Positions 49,651 to 61,261 of a stretch of DNA of 64,000 bases are shown here, piece by piece (positions within the stretch are counted from its first letter, which is position 1; every line of letters begins with the position of its first letter). The notes under the pieces were generated by a model, which did no database searches, was not told where the DNA came from, and worked only from the letters and a program-made list of their open reading frames with translations. The position numbers were made by a program, and so were the translations under genes. The stretch comes from Mactra quadrangularis (lineage: Eukaryota > Mollusca > Bivalvia > Venerida > Mactridae): assembly GCA_025267735.1 (NCBI GenBank), contig CM046301.1, positions 57,245,872-57,309,871 of the forward strand, in the 5' to 3' direction.

Positions 49651-50263
49651 CTGGACATATAATGAACAATTCATTACTATATTTCCTGACATAACATTTA
49701 AAATCATGCATTCTGTTATATTTCTAATTCAAACAGCATTACACAATGATGCATCTGAGATGAAAATGTTTGCATTTATGCTACAGGTTTTTCAATATGG
49801 CATTGTACATGTCTTCGGTTCTTTGTATTCTATTTGTAGATCTGGAAATAAATCATTTGAATATTTTACTAATAACATTTATGTCTTTGTGTAATTGTAC
49901 AAAATGACTGTACAATATTATTGTTAAATATGTATGGAATGTTATATTGCTTTCGATTTTAAAACTACTGTTTAGTTTCATTGAAGTGAATTTGGTTAAG
50001 TTATCTGTGTCATTTACTGTATAAACACATCATATGCACCATCACTGACTTACTCCTAAAATATGGGCTGCTCTCCTTCTTTGTTATTAAAATTTTTTTA
50101 TCATCATTTTTCTTTATGTAGATGTTGATAAAACTTTCTGTGATAATAAACATACATATGTGATTTAAAGTTTCAATATTATCTGGTTTGAAATGAAACT
50201 TTTTTATACTGTTGTATTAAATTCAAAAACAATTTTGTGCTTGTTTGTTTTTAATACCGACCT

Positions 50264-52852
50264 TCAATTTGAAAAATAGGCTGCTGCAATACTATCTCTG
50301 TACCTTCTTCCTGTCACATCTTCATTTATTGGTATTATCTGTTGGTCTTCAATCACTTCTTGATATCTTGGATAGCAATCTCCATTTTCAATTCCAAAAT
50401 TGTGTAATACAACACAGCTGACCACTACATCAGGGACTGACTTGATGTTTAATCTCAGACCATATGATAAGCATGGAAATCTTCTTTTCAACACACCAAA
50501 TGTCTGTTCTATTATTACTCTAGTTCTTGTCAGTGCCGAGTTGAATCTACGAGTATAACAACACACACATACACACAAATTATATATATGTTGGAGAACA
50601 ATTTAAAACATGGACGAAGATTCTTTATTATATATTATATACAAAAGGTTATACATATAAAAAAGTAACTATCAAGTAGAGAAATACTGTAATGTATATT
50701 AGTATTTAAACTACCAAATAACCTGGATATTTCAATGACATGTGTATGTAGTAGATATTACATAAACATGTTAAACTTTAACTCAGTATCATTCTTTGCA
50801 CATAAATGTTCATGATACTTTCTTAACATGATTAAACTTCCAGAACTACCTAGCTGTCTAATAAAAGCTCTTAACCGTCATAATATGATGTAGTGTCCAT
50901 CAAGTGATTCTGTTGATAATGTATTTATCATATATTATGCAAAACACTATAATAAACTGTTGGTCTGTCCTGAAAAGGAAACAATAGTCAATGTTAACAT
51001 TCTGGTTTGAATGGTACTATAGGTATTATTAATTGTTCAGTAACTTTTATTGCCTAGTAATGTACATTTATTGCCATGTGTACAATTTGCTAGCAGTTGT
51101 AAATGTCAAAATTGTAATAACAATAAAATCTTGCAGAATGAATACTGATCATATATACATTGTGTATTTCTTATAGATTCCAATTTTTTTTAATTAAGCT
51201 TTATGATTGTTATTGTAAGTGATCGCTATATACATAGACATATGTTCAGAGAATGTAATAAATTGTATAACGGTACATACCATTCTCCATAAGTTGACAT
51301 AGTTGTGACTCTCTGAATATACGGCTGTCATGTACACTTCCTGGCCATTTGGCAACCACATTTGTAATTTTAAAACTTGCATCACAAACCATCTGAAATA
51401 AAGAACATATGTTATATAATGCTGTACAATATACACTGTGGACATCACAATGTTTCTTGCATCTAACAACATTGCATGATGCTTCCAATTATGTAATTAA
51501 TGTATACATACGTTTTAGTGCATGGTGATAATCTTTGATGGAAATTCATATTTCAAATAATTATTACTATCCCATTATCACATTTCCAACTTTAAATTAG
51601 TTTGTCAGAGAACATACAAACTTCATATTGAGCCAGTCATACTTTATTGATACAAAGACATTGTGTAAGTTAAATAATTATGGTATATAATGAAGTATTT
51701 GATAATCTAAATGTGAATAAATTCAAAAATACCTGTACATTCATTGAATGATATCCCTTTCTGTTAACATAATCCGGTTCATTTATACTTGGTGCTATAA
51801 TTTTAATATGGGTACAGTCTATGCATCCAATAACTCTAGGGAACCCTGCAAAATACAAATATCGGGACACATTAACATTCAGTGTGATCTTTCTCGCAAT
51901 TTTAATGCATTTCAATGAAATCACTTATGTCCTAAAGTTATTGCTAACATGTTTATTAACAACTTATAAGCAATTATAATTCCATTTTTCTTCACTTCAT
52001 CCAAATGATCAACTTTTAAGATTAGAGGCAAAGATGTAAATTTCTGTACAGTTGATATACAAGTTTAATTTAACACTAAGCTTTAGTATGGACATTGATC
52101 TTTACCCTTTTAACTGTGTGTTGTAAATAAATGTATATAAACATAGCCTCCGGTTTCTAATAAGTGTGTTATAGAATCATTATATTCCTCCATACATGAT
52201 ATGACATTTTAATTTTATAAGTTGAAAAAAATTATTCTATCCAATAATTAAGAAAATAAATATATGAGACGAAATGTGTGCAAAGAACCGCAACTCCGTG
52301 TTTACTTGATTAACACAAGGCAGCGGGAGATTACTCTGTCTATTACTTATAGCTCTATAAATAGAAAGATTGGCCGTCGACTAAACGATAATTTGTTTAC
52401 ATTAGATACTGGTCCGACCAATCAAAGTCTTACTTACTTGCAACATTATAAAACTGTCGCTGCACATCCATCACTGTGTCAGACGGGAATTTTATGAAAT
52501 ATCCAGCCAGCTGCGCAATTGCACGCGATGCCTGTTTCACAGCACGGCACACTGACGCTTTGGAAACTCCATGGATGTCTCCAATGTTGATATAGTGACC
52601 TCCAGTAGCAAAAAACTGGAGGGTCACTAACAGAGTTGTAAGTGGTGGGAGGGGCGACGAACGGAGCGTTCCCCTCTCTAACGTGTTTACAAGCAAACCA
52701 AGAATAGACAAGATAGATTCTGGGTAGAATCTATATCTGTCCCTAATCTCTTTTTCAGAAAGAACCTCTAATGGATTGGAGCGGTCACGAAATACACGCT
52801 CAACACGATTGTAACGCTCAATCCTGTTGATTCTCTCCTCGAAAGAAGCCAT
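50264..52852 (-). pseudogene. PIF/Harbinger (HARBI1-like) DDE transposase, split gene
   Basis: DDE nuclease that would cut and join Harbinger DNA at TWA targets. Exon 1 (52852-52438) starts MASFEERINRIERYNR and includes the helix-turn-helix-like HGVSKASVCRAVKQASRAIA; it ends at GTAAGT. Exon 2 (51845-51733) joins in phase and has [15 protein letters not shown], with the first catalytic Asp. Exon 3 (51392-51281) has KWPGSVHDSRIF, with the second Asp. The last exon (50546-50264) has NSALTRTRVIIEQTFGVLKR, with the catalytic Glu, and ends after IAAAYFSN. The stretch usually linking VHDSR to the last exon (a GDSGYP...TPY segment) was not found between 51280 and 50547, so the gene is probably defective. 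I found no stop within the four exons. It lies antisense in the sushi-gene intron. Confidence 0.88.
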
Positions 52853-53046
52853 TTTTGAGTCTGAGTCTTTATATTTGAGATAGCATAATAGCTGTCTCAA
52901 ATTAACAGACTCAACTCAATTGCTGAGTTCGTTATTGAGTCGTTACTTTGTTTGTGAAACACAACTCAAATTCTCAACTCAAAATGAGCTCACTATTTGA
53001 GTTTGAGTTCACTAATGGACTTAAGTTTTTTTGTGAAACCGGGGCC
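52853..53046. mobile_element. right terminus of the Harbinger element
   Basis: Read inward on the minus strand the end is GGCCCCGGTTTCACAAAAAA followed by CTTAAGTCC. The subterminal region is filled with AACTCAA / TTGAGTT words in both orientations, up to the transposase start. A GGCC...GGTTTCACAAA terminus is common in Harbinger elements. No matching left terminus was found between 47231 and 50263. Confidence 0.65.
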
Positions 53047-53048
53047 AG

Positions 53049-53272
53049 AGCCTCAACAATTTCCATATTGGATACCCATTGTTGCAGTTATCACCGTAAT
53101 TATTATCATTGTAGTTATTTGTTTCTATTTATGGAAGAAGGGGCATAAATTCACCAATTGTATAAAGAAATCTAATGATAATAATTTAGAATTTACAGGA
53201 GTAATTTTTAAATCACATAGATTTGTGTCATCACCTAAAGAAGATAGGACAGTTGCTAATATAAATGATTAA
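53049..53272 (+). CDS. transmembrane and cytoplasmic exon of the sushi protein
   Basis: After the acceptor CCAG the frame reads PQQFPYW, then a hydrophobic helix IPIVAVITVIIIIVVICFYL, then a basic stop-transfer WKKGHK. A cytoplasmic tail of about 45 residues ends VANIND and TAA at 53270-53272. This is the layout of a type I membrane anchor. Joined to the stalk of the 46139-47230 exon the phases agree and the residue at the join is Lys. The tail has no tyrosine motif and no known signalling domain. An upstream in-frame extension of the open frame runs into the Harbinger terminus and is not expected to be coding. Confidence 0.75.
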
Positions 53273-53329
53273 AATATTTCTTAAAAAACACCTAATTAGT
53301 AAAGTTGAAACTTTACATGTTAAATCAAT

Positions 53330-53650
53330 TTAATGAGAGATACTGTGATATGTTGTATGTATGTATGATTTGATTTGATTATATATAAATGCATTTATGT
53401 ATTATTAATGTAATTGTCATATGTATTTATGTTATGTTGTGTTGTCAAACATGTGTATTTGTGGGCTTATCATGTAAATGTATTATGTATGATCTGATGT
53501 CTATTCCATGTTGATTTTCTTTTTTGTACATCTTTCCTTTTCTGGGATCTATTCTCTTTTTATTTGTTTAATTTGTATTATATGATTGTATATATGTCTT
53601 GTGTCAAAGACATGTAAATGTCGATATAACACAATAAACTGAAACTGAAA
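53330..53650 (+). repeat. probable 3' UTR or LINE/SINE 3' end
   Basis: The stretch is TATG/TGTAT-rich and ends TGTCAAAGACATGTAAATGT then ACACAATAAACTGAAACTGA, resembling non-LTR 3' termini. It directly follows the stop of the sushi gene, so it may also supply that gene's AATAAA polyadenylation signal at about 53632. Confidence 0.45.
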
Positions 53651-53722
53651 TTGTGATACCTTATGATGTATTGGATGTTAAACAAGTCGATGTATAAAAT
53701 GTTGTCTTGTTAATTGTACATA

Positions 53723-54068
53723 CAGCACAGACCAAAAGTTTGGATACAAAATAATTTACTACAATTCTTGAATTTCGATGATTATTTTTGCAGAATCATT
53801 TAAGAATAGTTTGTGATAAAATGAAAACAAATCCATGAGTGCTACACATTTATAAGATTCAGAATCTGACTTCCTTAAGCCACCAAAACCATATGTATGT
53901 AATTATCTTCCATAACATAGCTGTAATGCTATTTTTGTAGTCTCAGTTATAATTATTAATGGTAAGCAAATCATAAAGCAAAACTAAAATAAATAGCGAT
54001 CTAATTGTAGCTAAAAGCTATCCAGTAGGCATACAAAGTGAAAATGTCTCCAAACTTTTGGTGGGTAC
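53723..54068. mobile_element. Tc1/mariner-type MITE, copy 1
   Basis: CAGCACAGACCAAAAGTTTG at the left and the inverted GTACCCACCAAAAGTTTGGA at the right form TIRs flanked by TA. The interior (GTTTGTGATAAAATGAAAAC, TTTGTAGTCTCAGTTATAA) matches the copy at 58009-58358. No transposase. Confidence 0.75.
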
Positions 54069-54171
54069 TAAACATTGGACATGAAAGGATATATAATGTG
54101 GTCATTGTATATAATGAAAGAAATGTGCGAAAATTGGCTGTAGTAAAATATATGAAATAAAATGTAATCTC

Positions 54172-54250
54172 AGCAGGATGAATTCTCAAGTGTATGTGAC
54201 ACTTGACTTGTAATCCAAACATTTCAGGTTCGAACCCACTACGCCTCCTA
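54172..54250 (+). repeat. tRNA-like SINE head
   Basis: TTGACTTGTAATCCAAACAT followed by CAGGTTCGAACCC shows an anticodon-loop-like CTTGTAA and a perfect B box. The D-arm is degenerate, so this is a tRNA-derived repeat rather than a working tRNA. Confidence 0.4.
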
Positions 54251-54471
54251 TCGCTAAATACAAGACTTGACAATAAAGCCACCTGGTCGGAATGCCTAAA
54301 ACAACTGAAATGCAAACAAATGACCTAAATGCTAAAATACAGTTCTAGATTGAAATGCAAAAAATATAAGATACAGATATAGAGGCTGTTCAAAATGCTA
54401 ACAAAGACCGAACTGTAAAAATACACTGTGAACAACCGTAAATACAAAATTTGTCGTTCGAAAAACAAAGA

Positions 54472-54618
54472 CGGTGAAAAGGAGGAAGAGGCGAGAAAGA
54501 AATATGGGAGGAAATGAAAGGAGGAGGAAAATGAAAGGAGAGAGATAGACGACGGGAAGGAAGGGACGGAGGAAGAGAGAGAGGGAGAGAGTGGAGTTAC
54601 AGACAAGAGAGAGAAAGG
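54472..54618 (+). repeat. polypurine (GA-rich) tract
   Basis: About 145 bases of almost pure A/G on the + strand (GAGGAAGAG, GGAAGGAAGGGA, AGAGAGAGAGGG). The Ser/Pro/Phe-rich open frame on the other strand is low-complexity and not a gene. Such tracts can form triplex DNA. Confidence 0.9.
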
Positions 54619-54619
54619 A

Positions 54620-55070
54620 TGGGAATTATTAAGAACTGATGGTTAAAGAGTGGGAAGTGTAGGTGACATATAGGGAAAACAGTTTTTTCGCCATTTTCTC
54701 TTTTATTTCACCAATAATGAAAAAGGAAATTAACCATCATAAGACGCTACACATTTTTTTACATCTAATCAAGCAGATATTGGATTTTAACGTTCGGGAT
54801 AACTTGTTGAAATTCAAAATGGGTTTGCAGGGTATAATCATCATTGAGTAACGTAACTACAGTTGAGTTCACACTAAATGTTTCACCCTAGTGCACTTGA
54901 AGTGCATTTCATCCACACTATAAGTGCTCTACGCTAGAGTACCAGTCAGAGAGACATGTTATATTGACTTATCAAGGTTTACAATCAGTGCTTAACATAT
55001 ATTTTATGGTTATGTAGTTTTTATTATCAATGTGTTGCATTTTTTCTGCAAAATATGTATAATGTGGTTG
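54620..55070. other. noncoding stretch
   Basis: Contains short AGTGCACTTGAAGTGCA palindromic words near 54890; nothing else recognised. Confidence 0.35.
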
Positions 55071-55160
55071 TGGGTCGAGGTTCGGACCCCCCTAGAAAAG
55101 TTTGGACCCCCTATATAAGTTTGGACCCCCCTAGAAAAAATCCTGGATCCGGCCCTGCAT
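55071..55160 (-). mobile_element. terminal fragment of a CAGGGCCGGATCCAGG-type MITE
   Basis: On the minus strand it starts CAGGGCCGGATCCAGGATTT and continues with three GGGGGTCCAAACTT units. The CAGGGCCGGATCC end resembles hAT-type MITE ends; the opposite end is not found. Confidence 0.45.
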
Positions 55161-56045
55161 TTGACCCTGATATATATGTTAATGTATTCTTAATTTCCTT
55201 TCATGCATACTACTGTTTCTAATTGATAAACATAACATATCCGTTAAGATACATAACAGCAACCATGAACGCTATTTTCTTATGAAATACATTAATTTTA
55301 AGCATAATGCAACACTAAAATTTAATCTGGATATTACCGCTTGATCAACTTAATTTGTGTACAAGACGGCATAAACATAAATTACAAAAATTGCCTTAAA
55401 GTTTTCATAAAAATATACAAGACTAGCTTTGTGATATTTTATATCAGTTTATCGTTGTTCACAATAAAAGATTTATATCCAACACAACATAATAGAAAAA
55501 GCTAATCTTGAGCTTTCGTAAGGAGTTCCAGGGATTTTATATAACAGGGATTTATAACAATAAGTAAGTGTAATAGATTTTCATCAAACACTGACGTCGC
55601 TATTATTTTGGCCCATACGGAAAACAAGTATAAAAAGGTTTTAATAAAGATATTCACATGAAATGATGTACCAGTACCATTCAAATTGACATAAATGTTA
55701 GGAAAAATGTGTTTCTAGATGATTTTTAGGTAAATTACGCCAACAGACTGTTTCACAAAATAATGCATTTTCCCGCCGATCTGCCATTTTTAGCCCCATT
55801 TTACATCACCCAAAGTCATATTTTTGGTCATAATTGCAACATTTTTTTGTCAAAAACTTCAGAAACATTTACAAGTTGCATGGAAGACATGTACACAAAC
55901 ATAAATCAGGTTTTTAAACTCTGGAATAGTTTGTACAGTCTGCTTCAGCCAGTTATAGACGGTGACGACCGTGAAAATTCACAGAATCACTTGGTTACAA
56001 ATCCCTGTTAAATAGAATCACTGGGAGTCCCTAAAGTGGCATACT
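55161..56045. other. noncoding stretch
   Basis: Two small open frames (55502-55684 minus, 55763-56011 plus) lack recognisable features. Confidence 0.35.
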
Positions 56046-56267
56046 TCTTTTCACTATTATTTCGTTTAACCGTAATATTATTACGTTTTTACGAAATATC
56101 ATTTCGGTTTAAACGTAATATTTAATTATTTCGAAAATAGTAAATATTATTTCTTAAATACGAAATATTTTTTTCGAATGAACAATGATTATTTCGACAA
56201 AAACGAAATATAATTGTTTTTGTAAAAACGAAATGATATTGCGTTTAAACGAAATAATTGTGAAAAA
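56046..56267. mobile_element. MITE made of TTTCGTTT/AAACGAAA words
   Basis: TTTTCACTATTATTTCGTTT at the left and the inverted TTTTCACAATTATTTCGTTT at the right form TIRs with one mismatch. The interior repeats ACGAAATA and TATTTCG in both orientations. Confidence 0.7.
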
Positions 56268-56269
56268 AT

Positions 56270-57587
56270 ATTTCAAAATATTACTTTAGCCTAGGGTCTC
56301 CGTACGTACTTTCGTTGAAGTTGTATGTTGATTTGCACTTAGATAGTCATAATTAGAAATACTGCTTCCTAAGTGGGTTTTATTACCATTTTGAGATTTA
56401 ATCAGAAATCAGTGAACAAACTTGTATGTTTATACCCTAGTCTAAAAGGCTATTAGACTGAAATTACTTATACATGTACATGTATACATGTACATTGCAT
56501 ATGGTTATACCGGTTGCAGCTTACTATGTTTTTCAACGTCTTAGTGAAAATTCTAGGTTTAAAGCTTATTTGACAAAGGTTTACAGTTGCATTTTGTCCC
56601 ACAAACAAGGTGTTAACAAAAGAGCGCATGATTGTATTTGTGGGTAAATGCATTGTTATACAAATAAAAAGGTTGCACACAGAATGGTAAAATTCAAATG
56701 TAAATGATTAACATAATCCTCATTACTTGCATAATTAGACAACAAGTACAAAATTGCTGCTTAATGCGGCAAAGTGATTATCACGGCAAACAAAACCAGA
56801 ATTATTAAGTATAATCTAAAGGTAACTCAAAAAAGCATTATATTGAATTGTCATGTTAAGGTTTTTCAGTAATAAAAAGGTAACTTGTTATAAAAGTTTT
56901 CCTGGTCATATATAAAATTCTCGTTCCCAAGGCCTAGTAAAATTCTCGATACTAGTTAGATCGAGAATCTTCATAACCTAGGGGTACGAGAATGGTCTGG
57001 ATCTAGACACCATCTTTATGCCGACAGGATGTTTGGTTTCTGTTGGATTTATTTCCAGTAATTCATATTTGCATGACGCTTAAAAAGATCGGCTATTGGT
57101 TCCCAGAAGTGATCTGTATAATAGGGGGGCGATCGTTGGTCTCCGGGCAAATTGAAAATCAAAGTACATAAAAAGAGACCTTTTAACCGCAACAGCTACT
57201 TCCCAAGAACAAAACATGACGTAACCGGTTTAAGACGTTTGCGTAAAGGTGTGTCATACTATGAGATAGTTCGTCAACAGATTAGCCCATACCGAACTGT
57301 TCAGAAGCAGTAGGATGTTGATTTGCTATACAAAATATTTTATCTCTGTATAATGCCAACCCCTCTCTTGAGTGTTACAGGCAGGATTAAGTGCTTGTCG
57401 AAAAATGATAAATAAAGAAAAAGTTAAAAGATCCTGACAAACAGTTTTGGCAGGAACAGTGAGTAACAGATATCAACCGATTTGCAGGCCAGGATTTTGT
57501 ATTATACAAAAGTATAACTCTCATTGATCGATATTTTGTTCGATACGAAAACGATCGATCCGATATATATATCAAACCTACAATACC
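56270..57587. other. noncoding stretch with a small palindrome
   Basis: At about 56921-56995 ATTCTCGTTCCC and, inverted, ATTCTCGTACCCCTAGG flank a central ATTCTCGAT / ATCGAGAAT pair, making a 75-bp imperfect palindrome. Nothing else recognised. Confidence 0.45.
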
Positions 57588-58755
57588 GAGGTGTGTTCAA
57601 CAATGCGAGCGCTCGAGCGAGCGACCGCCTCGCGAATTGTTAGGCTATTGAACGACTGCGAGCGCTCATTCTATAAATAGAAGGTGAAGATATCGGTCAG
57701 TCAGACCGTTTGTGTACAGAATGGCGAGCGCTCGCGATAAAATCCAAGATGACGTCAAACTGTTGATATACGAGATCTTTCATATTTTTTACCATACATA
57801 AATCATAGTGAGACAATTTACTGTACCTAATAAAGGGTACATTTAGTATATTATATGCATTGCGTGGATATTTTATGTGGAAAAAGTAACACACAAGTTT
57901 GCGTCCCACTTTTCAGAAAAATTCTTTGATATAAAAAAATTAATTTTTCCAGCCACCATCTTTGGTACTTGTTATAATATATATTTCCAATGGTGTATTA
58001 ATAAAGTACCCACCAAAATATTGGACACAAAAACATTAACTACAACTCATGAATTTTGATATTTTTTTGTAGAATTATTAGTTTTTTATATTTAAATATG
58101 GTTGTGATAAAATGAAATCAAATTTCATTTATGCGGCACATGTATAATATTCAGCATCTGACACCCTAGCTTAAGCCTGTTTATTGTAATCATTTTCTAT
58201 AATGTATTTTGTTTGGTATTTTTGTAGACTCAGTTATAAGTAAAGTCATAAACGAAAAATAAAACTTAAGAGCTTTTTAAAATAGTCAGTTTTCAAATTT
58301 TAGACAAAAGCTATTTAGTAGGCCTGCAAAGTGAAAATGTCTCCGCACTTTTGGTGGGTATTGTATATAAAATCTAAAACAACATTATCTAAATAGACAT
58401 ATCAATAATAATAAATTAACTAATAAGTTATCACCAATGAACCGTATGGCTAAATATGTTTGAATTAGTAAAGAAAATAAAAGTAATTGGCATGTGAAGT
58501 CACATTTGCCTAATTTTTGTCATATAATATAATTATTATATATAAGCTTTATTCTTTACGATATATTAGTATAAATTCATTTTAAAAAGTATTTTAGATC
58601 AAGGGAGGAAACTCATATAAACTGAAATCTATTTATATAACAATTTTTAAGCGAAACACCTCTCGAGCTGTATCGTGAGCGCACGCGCGAGCGCCCGCGT
58701 TCAGAACGCGGGCGCTCGATGTCGCCCTGAGTGCTCGCATTGTTGAACGCACCTC
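57588..58755. mobile_element. TIR element with GC-rich ends
   Basis: GAGGTGTGTTCAACAATGCG at the left and inverted GAGGTGCGTTCAACAATGCG at the right differ at one base. Each is followed by GCGAGCGCTC-rich sequence (about 100 bp each). The interior is AT-rich and contains the mariner-type MITE at 58009-58358, so that one is nested. No coding frame recognised. Confidence 0.8.
58009..58358. mobile_element. Tc1/mariner-type MITE, copy 2
   Basis: CCCACCAAAATATTGGACAC at the left and inverted CCCACCAAAAGTGCGGAGAC at the right, flanked by TA (58007-58008 and 58359-58360). The interior is shared with the copy at 53723-54068. Confidence 0.75.
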
Positions 58756-59012
58756 CGGTATTCGATATACATCGTATACTAGGTACATTGTACTAGGTAA
58801 TACCCTACGCTCCCCTCGCAGCTCAGTGAACACATTACATTCACCCGCTGCTTTAAAACGTGTTGAATTACAAGTATAAGCATTTCCAAAAATGCTTGAA
58901 TCGCCGTTTAGCCGTGTATACTCCTTAGAGTAAAAACATTCAACCAATATGCGCTAACGTTTTATACCGTCTCAAGTATAATTATTTTAGAATACAATAA
59001 TTAAAACGTGCC

Positions 59013-59225
59013 CAGCAGCGTGTTCAGTTACCTTGAACATTCCGTAACGGAAGAATCGGAACAACTTAACCAATTGACAGCTCAACCCGAGACGATTCAA
59101 TATCATACTAAAGGAATTGAGTTGTCCCAACTTTGTGTTGAGTATTGCACGGGTTGTGTTGTCTTCGGGTTGAGTTCTTCCGTATCATTAACGTTAGCTA
59201 ACAGAAGTTACTGAACACGGGGCTG
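59013..59225. mobile_element. MITE with CAGCCC ends, copy 2
   Basis: Reverse-orientation copy of 12548-12764. It shares TTGAGTTGTCCCAACTTTG, GAGTATTGCACGGGTTG and TCGGGTTGAGTTCTTCCGTA. The end CTGAACACGGGGCTG is the inverted CAGCCCC terminus. Confidence 0.75.
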
Positions 59226-59229
59226 GTAA

Positions 59230-59900
59230 AGATATGTAAAACCAGTGAGTCTATTTATAGAATACCAGAAATTAGCGCGCCCTATGTAAAACCATTTATT
59301 AAGATTCGCACACGTTTATATATTGATATAGGTATTTTCGGAAATTCAAGCAGGTAACCCAACAAAACATGGTTTCGTCGAGCCTATTCACGCGCCCCTT
59401 ATTTGACTTTTTGACGTCCATTTTTTTTACTCATATGACCTCAAATGCATCGTTTTGATTGGCTTTAGGCAACTGGAGTTGACTACAAAATACTCAAATC
59501 TTGATAATTGTCTATATCGCCGGTCCAACGACCGGCGATAATGATATTGACCTTTACTATGAGTCTTTAAACGGCCAATGAAAGTTTACCAAATTCCAAT
59601 ACAGCTGGAAAACTTTATACGCATTTGTATTGGTTGAGCGTGTAAACAACGCCTTATATGGTATTATCATACTAGTGACGAATGCAACCTCATATTACGT
59701 CATATATAGCGTGGCTACACTTTCTATTCAAGTTCAATAAGTTGCTCTATGTTTATAGGTGAAAGATCAGAGATGCACGTTTAAAAAATCAATGGTTACT
59801 TTCATTTTTGTTAATTTCTCGTTATCTAACTTGTGCAAAACTGTCCAACATCTTTGATTTTCGACATTTTGATATTACAGGCGTGAGAATTAGCAATCTC
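59230..59900. other. noncoding stretch with a perfect hairpin
   Basis: TATCGCCGGTC and GACCGGCGATA (59515-59525 and 59530-59540) form an 11-bp perfect stem with loop CAAC. Nothing else recognised. Confidence 0.5.
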
Positions 59901-60143
59901 TCATACAGAGTTGTCGATCCTTACAGTGATCTTTATCTCTGTTAACGTCTCGAAAGTAGTCCCAAACACGTGATCGTTTAAAACGATCATGTGACAATTT
60001 TTGAATTTTTTTCCATACGCAACAGGCAAACTAACCAACAGATCACCTCTCTTGTCTTGTCGATGTTCAAAGGCTTGTTGTTGACAGGCCCATAGCACGA
60101 TATTTTTGTCATAATTTTTAGCAATATCATCCATTGTTGACAT
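59901..60143 (-). pseudogene. fragment resembling the first exon of a RecQ-like helicase
   Basis: The 80-residue frame begins MSTMDDIAKNY and contains QQQAFEHRQDKRGDLLVSLP followed by VAYGKK. The layout (a glutamine-rich Q-like motif, a short spacer, then LP-x-GYGK) is that of the N-terminus of RecQ-family superfamily 2 helicases, whose Walker A reads TGYGKS or TGFGKS. Here the Gly is Ala and the Ser after Lys is replaced by Lys, so ATP binding would be lost. Sequence after the motif does not look helicase-like. It is probably a decayed gene or transposon-carried copy. The match is short and could be coincidental. Confidence 0.35.
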
Positions 60144-60149
60144 TTTTAG

Positions 60150-61105
60150 CGGATGAGAAAATAAGCCAAATTACTCAGAATAGGAAGACGTTTCACAAGA
60201 AAATAGTTCTTGTAAATATAACTCTTTAAAAATTGCATCTATTTTTTAAAAAATTACGAGACAGCCATGCAATTTAAATGTGTGTCTCTGCGTACCAATA
60301 GAAATATCAGTTTGCACGAAGTATTTTAGCAGAGGTAGAAAGTCAACGAGTGATGATCGTTCTTTGCGTATGTCGTCAGTAATTTCTTATATATTCTATA
60401 TAGAATATTTATAATTGATGATCCTTCTTTGCGTATGTCGTCCGTATGTTTACTTAATATATTATCATACTAACGCCTGTATACAATACATAATAGGATT
60501 ATAATCAGTCATGGTCTGATAATCCTTCTTTATCTTTAGTGTCAGTACATCCGTCAGTAATTTCCTTCTAAGTGTATGGTGTCAGTGATTGCGTTAGTAA
60601 GTTAGACCGTCCCCTTTTCATATGAGTCGAAAGGATTTGCGGAAATGGTTGATATAAAACGCTGATTTTTCGTGTGTTGCACTGTTGATAGAAATATTGT
60701 TTATATGGTTTCCCAAACAAATGATTTTTCAATGTAACTTTTAACGGAAATGGGATGTACTATGACTGCATTAAAAAACAATAAATGTCGGCAGTAGAAA
60801 TCGAAAGGAATTATGTCGCGTGATTTTTGCCCATTGCTATCAAAACCTACCCATCAGACGCCGTGAAATTAAAGATATTTCAATCGTCAATCTTGTTTTA
60901 ACTGTCATGTGTACAAAATGACAACATTGAAGTAGCGACATCTTTATCGACTCATTTACACCTCATGCACAATAATACATGTATAAAACATTTGTCTACA
61001 AGGGATTTAATCTCCTAATGATACATTGAAATCTATAAGGCCTTGATCGCGAAATATGATCCTTATCTTACCGTAACAATAACAACAAAGGGTCACTTTT
61101 CTTTT
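60150..61105. other. noncoding stretch with small tandem
   Basis: TTCTTTGCGTATGTCGTC occurs twice at about 60360 and 60425 with related words after. No gene recognised. Confidence 0.35.
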
Positions 61106-61109
61106 CTTT

Positions 61110-61258
61110 TTTCTGCTTGGTTTAACGCCGTAGTAACATATTGTATAGGTCATATAACGGCGGTCAGTCAACCTATTTCCTCCTCCTGTCAAGGAGTAAA
61201 TTTCTGGATTTAGCTGTAATCAACTACTAAGCACATACTTTCGTCAGTGACTGACGGG
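61110..61258 (-). repeat. SINE copy 4, cut by the foldback element
   Basis: GGTTTAACGCCGTAGTAACA, AGGTCATATAACGGCGGTCA and CTTTCGTCAGTGACTGAC are present, then the SINE stops exactly where the foldback element begins. The tRNA-like head is not found on the far side. Confidence 0.8.
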
Positions 61259-61261
61259 TCC

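Larger units (their letters stand above)
47231..53048 (+). other. intron of the sushi gene carrying a Harbinger transposon
   Basis: Donor GTATAC follows ...ACA ATA ACA A and the acceptor CCAG precedes AG CCT CAA. Phase 1 to phase 1 joining makes a Lys codon and keeps the frame. The 5.8 kb contain a palindromic-MITE fragment (47505-47575), a Myb-like tail exon, a 30-bp minisatellite and the antisense Harbinger transposase. The splice pairing is an inference from phase and domain logic. Confidence 0.65.

Noticed and set aside
54325..54606. 93-residue Ser/Pro/Phe-rich open frame
   Set aside because: It is the complement of the polypurine tract, hence low-complexity.
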